Translations under genes and position numbers: made by a program
Shown: piece by piece, positions 44,698 to 53,562 of the stretch
How positions within the stretch are numbered: position 1 is the stretch's first letter
Layout of the letters: each line of letters starts with the position of its first letter
The notes under the pieces: generated by a model
Databases searched by the model: none
Seen by the model: only the letters and a program-made list of their open reading frames with translations
Told to the model about the DNA's origin: nothing
NCBI RefSeq assembly: GCF_003063625.1
Contig: NZ_CP026604.1
Location: 4,938,065-5,002,064 of the forward strand
Direction of reading: 5' to 3'
DNA: 64,000 nucleotides
From: Saccharobesus litoralis
Lineage (GTDB): Bacteria; Pseudomonadota; Gammaproteobacteria; Enterobacterales; Alteromonadaceae

Positions 44698-46908
44698 ATG
44701 TTATTTGGTCGTAAAAAACGCAAACCTATCGTCATCCCGGATAAAAAAGTAAAAGAATGGAAATACACTACCTGTAATTACTGTTCTACCGGCTGTGCTA
44801 TTGAAATCGGTCTATCTGAAGAAAACCGCATCGTGACAACTCGTGGTCACGCCGGTGCCGATGTTAACCGTGGTAAATTATGTATCAAAGGCTTGTTAGA
44901 GCACGAGCTTTTTGAATCACCAGGTCGCGGTACCAAGCCTCTATTACGTGATAAATATTTTGAAGAATTTAAACCTGTATCTTGGGATCAAGCGTTTGAT
45001 AAAACCGCTGAAAAAATTAAAGAGATCCAAGGTAAATACGGGCGTGATTCATTTGCGATTGTTTCTACTGGTCAATTACTAACAGAAGAGTTTTACACTT
45101 TAGGTAAATTAGCCCGTGGTTGTATTGGTACTAATAACTACGACGGTAACACCACATTATGTATGGCATCTGCGGTAAGTGGTTATAAACGCTCATTCGG
45201 TGCTGATGGCCCTCCTGGTTGTTATGAAGATTTTGAACATACCCATTGTTTAATGGCGTTTGGTTCAAACTTGCCTGAGCAGCATCCAATTATTTACTGG
45301 CGTTTAAAAGAAGCATTAGAAAAACGTAAGTTCCCTTTAATTGTTGTTGACCCACGCGTCACCATGTTAGCCCAATTTGCTGATATTCATTTGCCTATCA
45401 CTCCGGGTACTGACTGTGTACTTATCAACTCTATGTTGCACGTGATTATTAACGAAGGTTTGCAGGATAAAGACTATATTGCGGCGAATACCCAAGGTTT
45501 TGATGAAATCGAAAAGCTGCTAGCGACTGGTGAATATGCACCAGAAAAAGCCCAGCACGTTTGTGGTATTTCAGAAGACAAAATTCGTACCGTTGCACGC
45601 TTATATGCTAAAGCACCTGCTGCTATGAGTATTTGGACTATGGGTATTAACCAAAGTACCCATGGCTCTGACGGTGTAGTTAACATTAATAACCTTAACT
45701 TGATCACAGGTAATATCGGTAAGCCAGGCGGTACTAGCTTATCTATTACTGGCCAATGTAATGCAATGGGTACACGTGAGTGGTCTTCTTGTTCAGGCTT
45801 ACCAGGCTATCGTTTATTAGAAAACGAAAATCACCGCCAAGAAATCGCGGATTACTGGGGGATTGATCCTGAGTTCTTCCCGAAAGCCCGTGGTCTAGCA
45901 CAAACTGATATTTTCCCAGCGATTGAAACTGGTGAAATTAAAGGTTTATGGATAGTGGCAACTAACCCAATGACATCCATGCCAGATACACCGCGTATTC
46001 GTAAAGCATTGGAAAAACTTGAATGGTTAGTGGTACAGGATGTCTATGAAGACGTCGAAATGAACCAGTATTCGCACTGTTACTTCCCTGCCTCAGTATG
46101 GGCTGAAAAAGAAGGTTGTCACACCAATACTGAGCGTCGCGTTAACTTAATTCGTAACGTATTGCCTTCATATGCTGATTCAAAACCGGATTTCTGGATC
46201 TTCAATCAAATGGCTAAGCGCTTTGAAAATGGCCAAAAGATCACCTTCCCTGAAACACCTGAAGGTGCATTTGAAGAGATGAAACATTTGTCTAAAGGCG
46301 ACAATGCCTACGGCAATGACAGAACCTTAAATATTTCAGGTATGACCTACGATAAAATTGAAGCCGCTCGTGGTATTCAATGGCCGTACCGTGAAGAAGA
46401 TGACGGACTAAAAGGCGATCCGCGTTTATATACAGATGGCAAATTCCAAACGCCAACGCAAAGAGCCAATTTAATCCCGATTTATTTCTACGACAATAAC
46501 GAGAAGCCGGATGAACAATATCCATTCTGGTTAAACTCGGGTCGTGTTGTTGAGCATTTCCATACCCGTACACGTACCGGTAAAATTGGTAACTGTAACA
46601 AGTTTAGCCCAACACCTTATATGGAAATGAACCCAGACGCCGCAGCCGAGCTTGGTATAGAACACCAAACTTATGTGCGCTTAGCGTCACGCCGTGGTGA
46701 CTCAGTGGTTATGGTACAGTTAACCCATCGTGTACCACGTAACATGGTATTTATTCCATTCCACTTCCATGACTGTGTAAACCGTTTAACTCTAGGTCTG
46801 CTTGACCCGTATTCACGCCAGCCTGCGTTTAAACAATGTGCTTGTCGCATTGAGAAGGTTGACCAAGAAGAAGCTGCACGTCTAAACAAAGAACGTCGCG
46901 CATTCTAA
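44698..46908 (+). CDS. NasA-like molybdopterin nitrate reductase, catalytic subunit of a membrane-anchored complex
   Basis: 736 residues from ATG 44698, preferred over GTG 44680 because GAGG lies 5 nt before it. [4Fe-4S] ligands are Cys26, Cys29, Cys33 and the CIKG cysteine; the molybdenum-ligand Cys155 lies in TTLCMASAVSGYKRSFG, as in NasA and NapA. MGD-binding motifs (GSNLPEQHPI, ITGNIGKPGG, NAMG) are present. There is no Tat signal and no C-terminal [2Fe-2S] domain, unlike the nasA at 17979. The next gene encodes a DmsB-DmsC fusion. I infer a cytoplasmic-facing, quinol-fed nitrate reductase; another oxyanion substrate is possible. Confidence 0.8.
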   Translation: MLFGRKKRKPIVIPDKKVKEWKYTTCNYCSTGCAIEIGLSEENRIVTTRGHAGADVNRGKLCIKGLLEHELFESPGRGTKPLLRDKYFEEFKPVSWDQAFDKTAEKIKEIQGKYGRDSFAIVSTGQLLTEEFYTLGKLARGCIGTNNYDGNTTLCMASAVSGYKRSFGADGPPGCYEDFEHTHCLMAFGSNLPEQHPIIYWRLKEALEKRKFPLIVVDPRVTMLAQFADIHLPITPGTDCVLINSMLHVIINEGLQDKDYIAANTQGFDEIEKLLATGEYAPEKAQHVCGISEDKIRTVARLYAKAPAAMSIWTMGINQSTHGSDGVVNINNLNLITGNIGKPGGTSLSITGQCNAMGTREWSSCSGLPGYRLLENENHRQEIADYWGIDPEFFPKARGLAQTDIFPAIETGEIKGLWIVATNPMTSMPDTPRIRKALEKLEWLVVQDVYEDVEMNQYSHCYFPASVWAEKEGCHTNTERRVNLIRNVLPSYADSKPDFWIFNQMAKRFENGQKITFPETPEGAFEEMKHLSKGDNAYGNDRTLNISGMTYDKIEAARGIQWPYREEDDGLKGDPRLYTDGKFQTPTQRANLIPIYFYDNNEKPDEQYPFWLNSGRVVEHFHTRTRTGKIGNCNKFSPTPYMEMNPDAAAELGIEHQTYVRLASRRGDSVVMVQLTHRVPRNMVFIPFHFHDCVNRLTLGLLDPYSRQPAFKQCACRIEKVDQEEAARLNKERRAF

Positions 46909-46926
46909 GCAGGAGAGTAAATAGAT

Positions 46927-48882
46927 ATGAGCCATAAAGATACAAACGACGTTGTAAAACAATATAACCCTGCTGATATGACCGAAATGGGTAAAGAGCA
47001 GGAAGGCCGCAGTGACCATTGGGAAGTACGTACCCAAGAACGAGCTTACGCGTTTTTACCTGAATTAGAAATTCAAGAAAAAAACCGTTACGGCCAACCG
47101 ATTGATTTAGTAGATTACACTGGACAGCCTGCCGGTCGCCCAATGTACATCAATGAGAATCCATCGGTAGGTTCTAACCCTAACCGTAACAAACAACACG
47201 GCTTCTTCTTTACTGCTGATAACTGTATCGGTTGTCATGCTTGTGAAGCCGCCTGTAGTGAAAAGAATGAAAACCCTCCTCACCTAGCCTTCCGCTCTGT
47301 TGGTTATGTTGAAGGGGGCAGTTATCCTGATTACAAGCGAATGAATATTTCTATGGCTTGTAACCACTGTGATAACCCTGTGTGTTTAAAAGGTTGTCCA
47401 ACTCGCGCTTATACCAAGCATGTTGAGTACGGTGCAGTATTACAAGATCCACAAACCTGTTTTGGTTGTGGTTACTGTACTTGGGTTTGTCCTTACAATG
47501 CACCACAACTTGATCCAATTAAAGGTCAGGTATCTAAATGTAATATGTGTGTTGACCGTCTTGAAGTGGGTCTTAAACCTGCTTGTGTATCGGCTTGTGT
47601 GGGTAACGCATTAGACTTTGGTGTGGTTGAACAAACGCCACATAATCGTGAACAATGTAAGACTGATATTCCTGGTTTCCCAACCACAGATATCACTCAT
47701 CCAAATATTCGATTCCAACAAACGCGTACCATGCCAGATGAAATGACACGTACGGATTCGATGCCGGTTAAATACCACAAAGACGAAAAAGGCAACTATA
47801 AACCTATGGTTGACCAAAAAGTCGGTAAAGCGAAATCGTGGAACTTTGGTAAGTTAAACTCACGTGAAAACCCACTTGTGCTTTTCACTTTATTTGCCCA
47901 AGCCGCATTTGGCTTATTCGCCACTATCTTCCTTGGTGCATTGTTAGGTGTTGAACCACTACAAGCCTTTGTCGCTTCAGATATGTGGGTAGCAACCGGA
48001 GCTTTAACCGCAGGCATGACAGGTTTTGCCTTATTAATGTCGGTGACTCACTTAGGTAAACCATTACGTTTCTATCGTGGTTTCAATAACTTACGCTACT
48101 CACCAATGAGCCGTGAAGGTTTTGGTTTGGCTATGTTTGCCGCCGGCGCTGGCTTAAACATGTTATTGTCATTGCCAACTAACCAAACATTTATCGAACT
48201 AACTGGCCTTAATTTACCTGACTTAACCTCTGCTGCGACTGGTGCAGGCTTGTTTGCAGTCGTTGCTGGTATTGGTGGTTTGTTCTATATGTTTAAGTGT
48301 TACCGCATTAAGGCACGTCCATTCTGGAACCACTGGCAAACGGGTACTTCATTTGCCGGTAATGCATTGTCAATTGGTGCACTCTTTGCGGGCGTTGTGG
48401 TTATCAGCACAGGTTTATTCGTTGGTGTTAGCCAAGAGATGATTGCCGTGGCAACTAGTTTCTTCTCTAGTGTTTTTGTAGCTGGCTTAATTTTAGAAGC
48501 GATTGGCTTAATTGGTCATCACAAAGATATGAACTCAGCTGAGCACGAAGGCGCAGCTTCACACTATGTGCAACAAACCACGTTTGGCAAAACCTATGTT
48601 TTACGTAACGTATTATTAGGTTTAAACATTGTTGCTAGCCTAGGTTTAATTATCGCGACTGCAGTGGGCTACGAAATCGCATTTGTATTGTTAATTTGGT
48701 TGGCATTAGGCGGCTTGCAGTTCTTTACTGCGGCTATTGGTCGTGCTTTGTTCTACATTCTTGTTATTCCAACGACTATGCCGGGTGCATTCTTCTGGAA
48801 AAACAAAGGCTTTGAACAACACGCTCGTGATATTGGCCTTGCTGATAATCCTGCGACAGGTGTTGCACCTGATTTGCATTAG
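46927..48882 (+). CDS. Fused DmsB-like ferredoxin and DmsC-like membrane anchor
   Basis: 651 residues. Residues about 90-235 carry four [4Fe-4S] cysteine sets: CIGCHACEAAC, CNHCDNPVCLKGCP, CFGCGYCTWVCP and CNMC...CVSAC. From about 315 the protein has eight hydrophobic segments of the DmsC/NrfD-like anchor type, which oxidises menaquinol or ubiquinol without haem. DmsB and DmsC are separate in E. coli; here they are one chain. The first 85 residues have no known motif. AGGAG before the ATG and an 18-bp gap show co-expression with the molybdoenzyme. It should pass electrons from the quinone pool to that subunit. Confidence 0.87.
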   Translation: MSHKDTNDVVKQYNPADMTEMGKEQEGRSDHWEVRTQERAYAFLPELEIQEKNRYGQPIDLVDYTGQPAGRPMYINENPSVGSNPNRNKQHGFFFTADNCIGCHACEAACSEKNENPPHLAFRSVGYVEGGSYPDYKRMNISMACNHCDNPVCLKGCPTRAYTKHVEYGAVLQDPQTCFGCGYCTWVCPYNAPQLDPIKGQVSKCNMCVDRLEVGLKPACVSACVGNALDFGVVEQTPHNREQCKTDIPGFPTTDITHPNIRFQQTRTMPDEMTRTDSMPVKYHKDEKGNYKPMVDQKVGKAKSWNFGKLNSRENPLVLFTLFAQAAFGLFATIFLGALLGVEPLQAFVASDMWVATGALTAGMTGFALLMSVTHLGKPLRFYRGFNNLRYSPMSREGFGLAMFAAGAGLNMLLSLPTNQTFIELTGLNLPDLTSAATGAGLFAVVAGIGGLFYMFKCYRIKARPFWNHWQTGTSFAGNALSIGALFAGVVVISTGLFVGVSQEMIAVATSFFSSVFVAGLILEAIGLIGHHKDMNSAEHEGAASHYVQQTTFGKTYVLRNVLLGLNIVASLGLIIATAVGYEIAFVLLIWLALGGLQFFTAAIGRALFYILVIPTTMPGAFFWKNKGFEQHARDIGLADNPATGVAPDLH

Positions 48883-48905
48883 TCGAAATGAATTCAACCC
48901 TAAAT

Positions 48906-48927
48906 GTAGGGTCGATTTTACATCGAC
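48906..48927 (+). repeat. REP-like hairpin, GTAGG head
   Basis: GTAGG, then GTCGAT-TTTAC-ATCGAC, 24 bp after the stop of the DmsBC-like gene. Confidence 0.65.
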
Positions 48928-48949
48928 TAATCCATTTGTTAATTAAGAT

Positions 48950-48975
48950 AAAAAGGTCGCTTATGCGGCCTTTTT
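48950..48975 (+). terminator. Intrinsic terminator of the reductase operon
   Basis: AAAAAGGTCGC-TTAT-GCGGCCTTTTT: an 11-bp stem with one G-T pair and flanking A/T runs. Confidence 0.88.
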
Positions 48976-49086
48976 AATACCCTTGTCCCTATTGATTTAA
49001 CACTAATACCCCTGCAAAGCAGACGTGTACCTAGCGGGTGGTTCAGGTTAAAATACCCTTAATAGCTAAGGCTAAACGAGTTTTAT

Positions 49087-49575
49087 ATGAGTAAAGATAA
49101 CAAAGCCGATCCTAATCGTATTGATGTAGAGATCATTGACCCAAGTCAAGAATCTGAACGCCCAGTCAATCAACCGATAGATGGTGAAGCACCAACAGAG
49201 ATCGATGCTGACTTAGTCGGTATGCTAGAAAAAACGGTATTGGTGGGTCTAACTTACTTTGACTTTAAACAGGAATTTATTCAACAAAGACAGATCAGCG
49301 GCACTGTGGTACGCGTTACCCCACAGGATGGTATCACCTTACGTTTTCCTGATGGCAAAACCGAATTTACTTTACCGTCTGATTTATCCTGTTGGTTTAA
49401 AGCACCTGAAGGCCGTTACTTTGACCAAGAGTCGAATATTGAGATCACGAATCCCGATTTTCTAATCACTTGGGATGTTCACCAAGTACAAGATAAATCC
49501 AAACCCGACGGTCAGCATGAATGGTGGGAATGGAAACCTCGTACAGTTCCACCTGCGGTTGGACAAAAGAATTAA
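49087..49575 (+). CDS. Hypothetical acidic protein, 162 aa
   Basis: Not recognised. The N-terminal 45 residues are charged and Pro-rich, probably disordered (IDVEIIDPSQESERPVNQ). The rest is a compact beta-rich domain with SGTVVRVTPQDGITLRFPDG and a Trp-rich end (ITWDVHQVQ, EWWEWKP), somewhat like a small SH3- or OB-like fold. No signal peptide or membrane segment. It lies after the reductase operon's terminator and before mrp, so its link to nitrate reduction is only positional. Confidence 0.6.
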   Translation: MSKDNKADPNRIDVEIIDPSQESERPVNQPIDGEAPTEIDADLVGMLEKTVLVGLTYFDFKQEFIQQRQISGTVVRVTPQDGITLRFPDGKTEFTLPSDLSCWFKAPEGRYFDQESNIEITNPDFLITWDVHQVQDKSKPDGQHEWWEWKPRTVPPAVGQKN

Positions 49576-49693
49576 TAATTGGCTATGGGAATTTATTCGC
49601 ACAGCCAACATTAGCAGCGCTTAGCATAACTAGTCACTGCAAACTTGAGTAATACCTAACCATTTGCTCGCATTGGACAAACAAAGTTTAAAT

Positions 49694-50767
49694 ATGTTCT
49701 CTAAGTTATTTCGACCGAAAAAAGCCTCATACGCCTTACAAACCAAAGTTGAAAAGGCACTAGCTAAATACACCTCTAATCTTTTTCCTGTTGGGTTAGC
49801 TAAAGTCGTTAGCAACTTACATATTAAACAACAAGACAACGGCTTAAAGCTGAGTGGCGATATGCCCTTCCCTTTTGCCAGTGAAGCCGAAGCAATAGTT
49901 CAACATTTAACCACAAAACTAGAATGCGCGATCGAGCTCAATTTCATCTGCCAAATTGAGCCCATTTTTCAGCATGAAGTGGCTGGAGTTAAAAATATTA
50001 TTGCGGTTAATTCTGGTAAAGGTGGTGTTGGTAAATCAACAACAACCGTAAATCTGGCATACGCACTAAAGGCCTTAGGTTTAAAAGTCGGTGTTCTCGA
50101 TGCTGATGTACATGGTCCTTCAATGCCAACCATGCTCGGCCTTGACGGCCAACACCCTATGTCACCAGATGGAAAACACCTACTACCCATTGAGAAAAAT
50201 GGCATTGCTGTTATGTCCTCTGGTTTTTTGGCGGATGATGATGGCACACGCATTTGGAAAGGTTCAATTTCAAGTAACGCCTTTGAGCAAATGTTTAAAG
50301 AAACCATTTGGGGTGACCTAGATGTGTTGCTAATTGATATGCCGCCAGGCACCGGCGACATTCAACTGACTTTAGTGCAACGAATACCGGCCGTCACCTC
50401 AGTAATTGTCACCACCCCACAAGATGTGGCTCTACTGGATGTGCAAAAAGGCTTAAATATGTTTAAGCGTTTAAACCTACCTGTACTCGGTATGATTGAA
50501 AATATGAGTTACCACGTTTGCCCCAATTGCCAAAACCAAGCGCATATATTCGGCGACTGTGGTGGCGAAGCCTATGCTAAGCAAGTCGATTTACCTTTAT
50601 TAGGTAAGCTCCCTTTACATATCGACGTTCGGCAAGCGGCAGATAAAGGCCAATCGATCCAAGATAGTGCCCCAGACAGTCAGCTTGCGATCGCCTACCG
50701 GCAACTGGCTGAACAAGTCTGTGCGCAACAATATTATCAATTTGATAGCCGCGCACCTAAATCTTAA
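49694..50767 (+). CDS. mrp: Iron-sulfur cluster carrier, Mrp/ApbC family
   Basis: P-loop ATPase that delivers [4Fe-4S] clusters to apo-enzymes. 357 residues from ATG 49694; the TTG ten codons upstream is less likely. The N-terminal domain (1 to about 95) is MIP18-like; the ATPase begins with the deviant Walker A AVNSGKGGVGKSTTTVN (about 104-120), then DADVHGPSMP and LLIDMPPGTGD, and the cluster-binding pair CPNC (about 275). The many iron-sulfur proteins around it make the location sensible, but mrp is a general housekeeping gene. Confidence 0.92.
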   Translation: MFSKLFRPKKASYALQTKVEKALAKYTSNLFPVGLAKVVSNLHIKQQDNGLKLSGDMPFPFASEAEAIVQHLTTKLECAIELNFICQIEPIFQHEVAGVKNIIAVNSGKGGVGKSTTTVNLAYALKALGLKVGVLDADVHGPSMPTMLGLDGQHPMSPDGKHLLPIEKNGIAVMSSGFLADDDGTRIWKGSISSNAFEQMFKETIWGDLDVLLIDMPPGTGDIQLTLVQRIPAVTSVIVTTPQDVALLDVQKGLNMFKRLNLPVLGMIENMSYHVCPNCQNQAHIFGDCGGEAYAKQVDLPLLGKLPLHIDVRQAADKGQSIQDSAPDSQLAIAYRQLAEQVCAQQYYQFDSRAPKS

Positions 50768-51108
50768 CCTTACATAATTTTTACGATTGCCTATGTGTAT
50801 AGTCAAAGCGATCAGGTTTTAGGGGAAGCCGTCAAGCTTCGAGATCCCATGAGCATATGCTCTATTATGTGATTGGGGCGAGTAAGCGCTGACAATGAAC
50901 CATAAAGCCTGAGCGAGAAGACTATAAATGGGCCTTTTACACTACATTTACTCTAGCTTTAAATTCTCTCCTTATTATCTGCACATTTAAAAAATAAAAA
51001 TATACATATTGGCTGCAACCCTTTATTGGGTTTCTACGACTAGGTTAATAACGGCTATATTTACATCACTAGCTTGTTACTACACCTCAACATAAAAAGA
51101 GAATGATT
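50768..51108. other. Gene-free stretch between mrp and the sulfatase
   Basis: Apart from repeat copy E, this is AT-rich sequence where the sulfatase promoter must lie. No boxes or operators are recognised. Confidence 0.4.
50798..50926 (+). repeat. TATAGTC...GACTATA element, copy E, internally deleted
   Basis: 129 bp with intact termini; it lacks the middle part of copy A (the segment after GATTGGGG up to GAGTAAGCGC). It shows that the ends and the CCCCAT...GGGG hairpin are kept when the centre is lost. Confidence 0.75.
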
Positions 51109-53424
51109 ATGCGTATCCTGCTTTCTGCATTTCTATGTTTATTCCTGCTAACTGCTTGCGGTGGCGGCGGTTCCTCAACCAGCAATAACGACAATACTCA
51201 ACAAGAAGACAATAGCGGCGATGGTTCTGGTAACGGCTCAGGTGATAGCGGCAGTGGTGATAGCGGCAGCGGCGGAACGGATAACGGCGGAAGCGAGAAT
51301 GGTGGCACAAACGAAGTGCAACCTAGTCAGCCTAATATCTTAGTGATTATTAGTGATGACCAAGGTAAAGATGCCTCAGCCGAATACCCCAATTACACTA
51401 GCGATGCACCCAATACACCTAATTTAAGTCAATTAGCTAGCCAAGGTATAATCTTTGAAAATGCTTGGGCCTCACCCGCTTGCGCCCCGACTCGAGCCGC
51501 CTTACTAACTGGCTTATATGCAGTAAACAACGGTGTGCCAGGTGTACCTGGTAATTTAGATGAAAACCTAGCCACAGTCGCATCCATGCTAAAAAGCCAT
51601 TCGGTTAGCCAAGACTATCAAACAGGCTTCTTTGGAAAATGGCATTTATCTGGTGGTGGCAATGATATGAGCAGAGTCAATCGCATGGGTTTTGACCATG
51701 TCGCAGCGATGGCCGGCAATGTTGGTGATTATTACAACTGGCAACTGTACACAAACGGTGTCGAAACCACGTCAACCCAATACAATACCAGTCATTTAGT
51801 CGACTTAACACTAAACTGGCTTACCACTTTAGATAACAGCAAACCATGGTTAACTTGGCTGGCATTTGCGGCTCCACATTCACCGTTTCATTTACCGCCC
51901 AATGATTTACATGATCGCGATTTATCGGGCACATCAACTGATATAGATACTAATAAACGAGCTTATTATCTTGCCGCTATCGAAGCCATGGATAAAGAAA
52001 TCGGCCGTTTACTCGCTGGTCTCTCGCAAGCTGAATTAGATAACACTGTCATTATTTATATTGGTGATAACGGTAGCCCGAAAGCCGTGATGGACACGAC
52101 ATTTTTCCGTAAACCACAATCTAAAGGTACGTTGTATGAAGGCGGTGTAGCTGTGCCTATGTTTATTTCTGGAGTTGATGTGACACGACAAGGAACAAGA
52201 GAAAACGCTTTGATCAACAGCACAGATATTTACGCCACTGTCGCAGATTTAGCAGGAATACCGGACTCAGTAAGCAATTCAACAACCTCTGACAGCTTTA
52301 GCTTTTACGAGTTATTGTCAGATAGTAATGCAGCCAACAGGCAAATTCTTTACACCGAAATTAATAACGATGGCGTGCATGGTAGTGCGATCCGCAATAG
52401 CCAATATAAGTTAATTGTTATGCAAGATGGCAGTGAGGAGTTTTTTGATTTAATTAGCGAACCACAAGAGCTGACAAACTTACTAAACGAGAGCAGCTTT
52501 GCCAGCAGTTCAGCATATAACACATATTTGTCACTAAAAAATCAATTAGCGGTCATTAAAAAAGAACAAGCAAATACAGCAACTGATATTACAGACGCCA
52601 TTTTTACCAAGCGTATGGCTGGCTGTGCTGAGTATGTCAATACTTACACGTCAAATGTGCAGGATGTCAGAAACAGTACAAACTATAACGGCGATTTAAA
52701 TATTACGGTTAGCAATGGCAAATGTATTTTTAATACCAATGCTATTCCCAATCACGATTTTAACGATGGCAGCCAAAGCTTCCCAAATCAAGTGAGTGAA
52801 CAAAACGATACATTTGAAGTGACTACTCAACCCGCTTTTGCCGGCAGTACTACCGCACTGACGCTAAATTATGACAATGCAATTTTACTCAATGGCGTTA
52901 AAGTTGACTTACTAGCCGCGGGTTGTTTCGGCATAGGCAATGGTAAAATTGGTTGCAACGATGTCAATCAACCATGGCGCTACGACCCTATGTTTGCGGC
53001 CAATGGCTTTAATGTTGACTCACATCATGCGCATACTCAGCCTGATGGCACCTATCATTACCACGGAACACCAAATGCGTTTTATGAGCAAGATAAAGTC
53101 GTAGTTTCACCTGTTGTCGGCTTCGCGGCAGACGGCTTCCCTATATATGGACCATACTTTGACGATAATGGCACAGTGCGTAAAGCAACATCAAGTTATC
53201 AGCTTAAAGCAGGTAATCGTCCGTCTGGCAGTGGCGAACCGGGCGGCACCTATGATGGCGCTTTTCGAGACGATTGGCAGTATGTTAATGGCGCAGGGGA
53301 TTTAGACGAATGTAACGGTATGACAATTAACGGCCAGTATGGCTATTATATTACCGATACCTTCCCTTATATTCTGGCGTGCTTTAAAGGCACAGTAGAC
53401 GAGTCGTTTAATAAACGTAATTAA
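51109..53424 (+). CDS. Sulfatase-YHYH domain fusion lipoprotein
   Basis: 771 residues from ATG 51109 (an ATG two codons earlier is too close to the AGAGA ribosome site). Lipobox LLTACG (Cys about 17), then a Gly/Ser/Asp-rich linker (20-65). Sulfatase domain (about 70-480): metal-binding NILVIISDDQGKD, and Cys125 in SPACAPTRAALLTG, the C-x-P-x-R pattern whose Cys becomes formylglycine, plus GKWHLSG and YIGDNG. A YHYH domain (about 500-770) contains GTYHYHGTP and ends with a DECNG/FPYILACF block. It probably removes sulfate from algal polysaccharide at the cell surface. Separate proteins usually carry these two domains. Confidence 0.8.
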   Translation: MRILLSAFLCLFLLTACGGGGSSTSNNDNTQQEDNSGDGSGNGSGDSGSGDSGSGGTDNGGSENGGTNEVQPSQPNILVIISDDQGKDASAEYPNYTSDAPNTPNLSQLASQGIIFENAWASPACAPTRAALLTGLYAVNNGVPGVPGNLDENLATVASMLKSHSVSQDYQTGFFGKWHLSGGGNDMSRVNRMGFDHVAAMAGNVGDYYNWQLYTNGVETTSTQYNTSHLVDLTLNWLTTLDNSKPWLTWLAFAAPHSPFHLPPNDLHDRDLSGTSTDIDTNKRAYYLAAIEAMDKEIGRLLAGLSQAELDNTVIIYIGDNGSPKAVMDTTFFRKPQSKGTLYEGGVAVPMFISGVDVTRQGTRENALINSTDIYATVADLAGIPDSVSNSTTSDSFSFYELLSDSNAANRQILYTEINNDGVHGSAIRNSQYKLIVMQDGSEEFFDLISEPQELTNLLNESSFASSSAYNTYLSLKNQLAVIKKEQANTATDITDAIFTKRMAGCAEYVNTYTSNVQDVRNSTNYNGDLNITVSNGKCIFNTNAIPNHDFNDGSQSFPNQVSEQNDTFEVTTQPAFAGSTTALTLNYDNAILLNGVKVDLLAAGCFGIGNGKIGCNDVNQPWRYDPMFAANGFNVDSHHAHTQPDGTYHYHGTPNAFYEQDKVVVSPVVGFAADGFPIYGPYFDDNGTVRKATSSYQLKAGNRPSGSGEPGGTYDGAFRDDWQYVNGAGDLDECNGMTINGQYGYYITDTFPYILACFKGTVDESFNKRN

Positions 53425-53444
53425 TATTTGTGGGCGAATTTATG

Positions 53445-53471
53445 CCAATGTCGTTAACTGAATGGCATTGG
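53445..53471. repeat. 27-bp relic of fused IS ends
   Basis: It consists of the two ends of the IS at 27255-28733 placed back to back. The right half, read inward, matches the IS left end in 19 of 20 positions; the left half starts CCAATGTC like the IS right end. The surrounding TTTATG sequences resemble the same target repeat. Confidence 0.6.
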
Positions 53472-53506
53472 CGTTTATGCTTGCAACCCCTGCAAATTAA
53501 ACCCAA

Positions 53507-53525
53507 GGCGAGCATTTATGCTTGC
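53507..53525 (-). repeat. GCAAGCATAAATGCTCGCC repeat, inverted
   Basis: Exact inverted copy of the 19-bp repeat, 36 bp from the IS relic. Confidence 0.6.
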
Positions 53526-53562
53526 AGAGCCTGCAAGCCAAACCTAACCCAAAAGAGCAACA

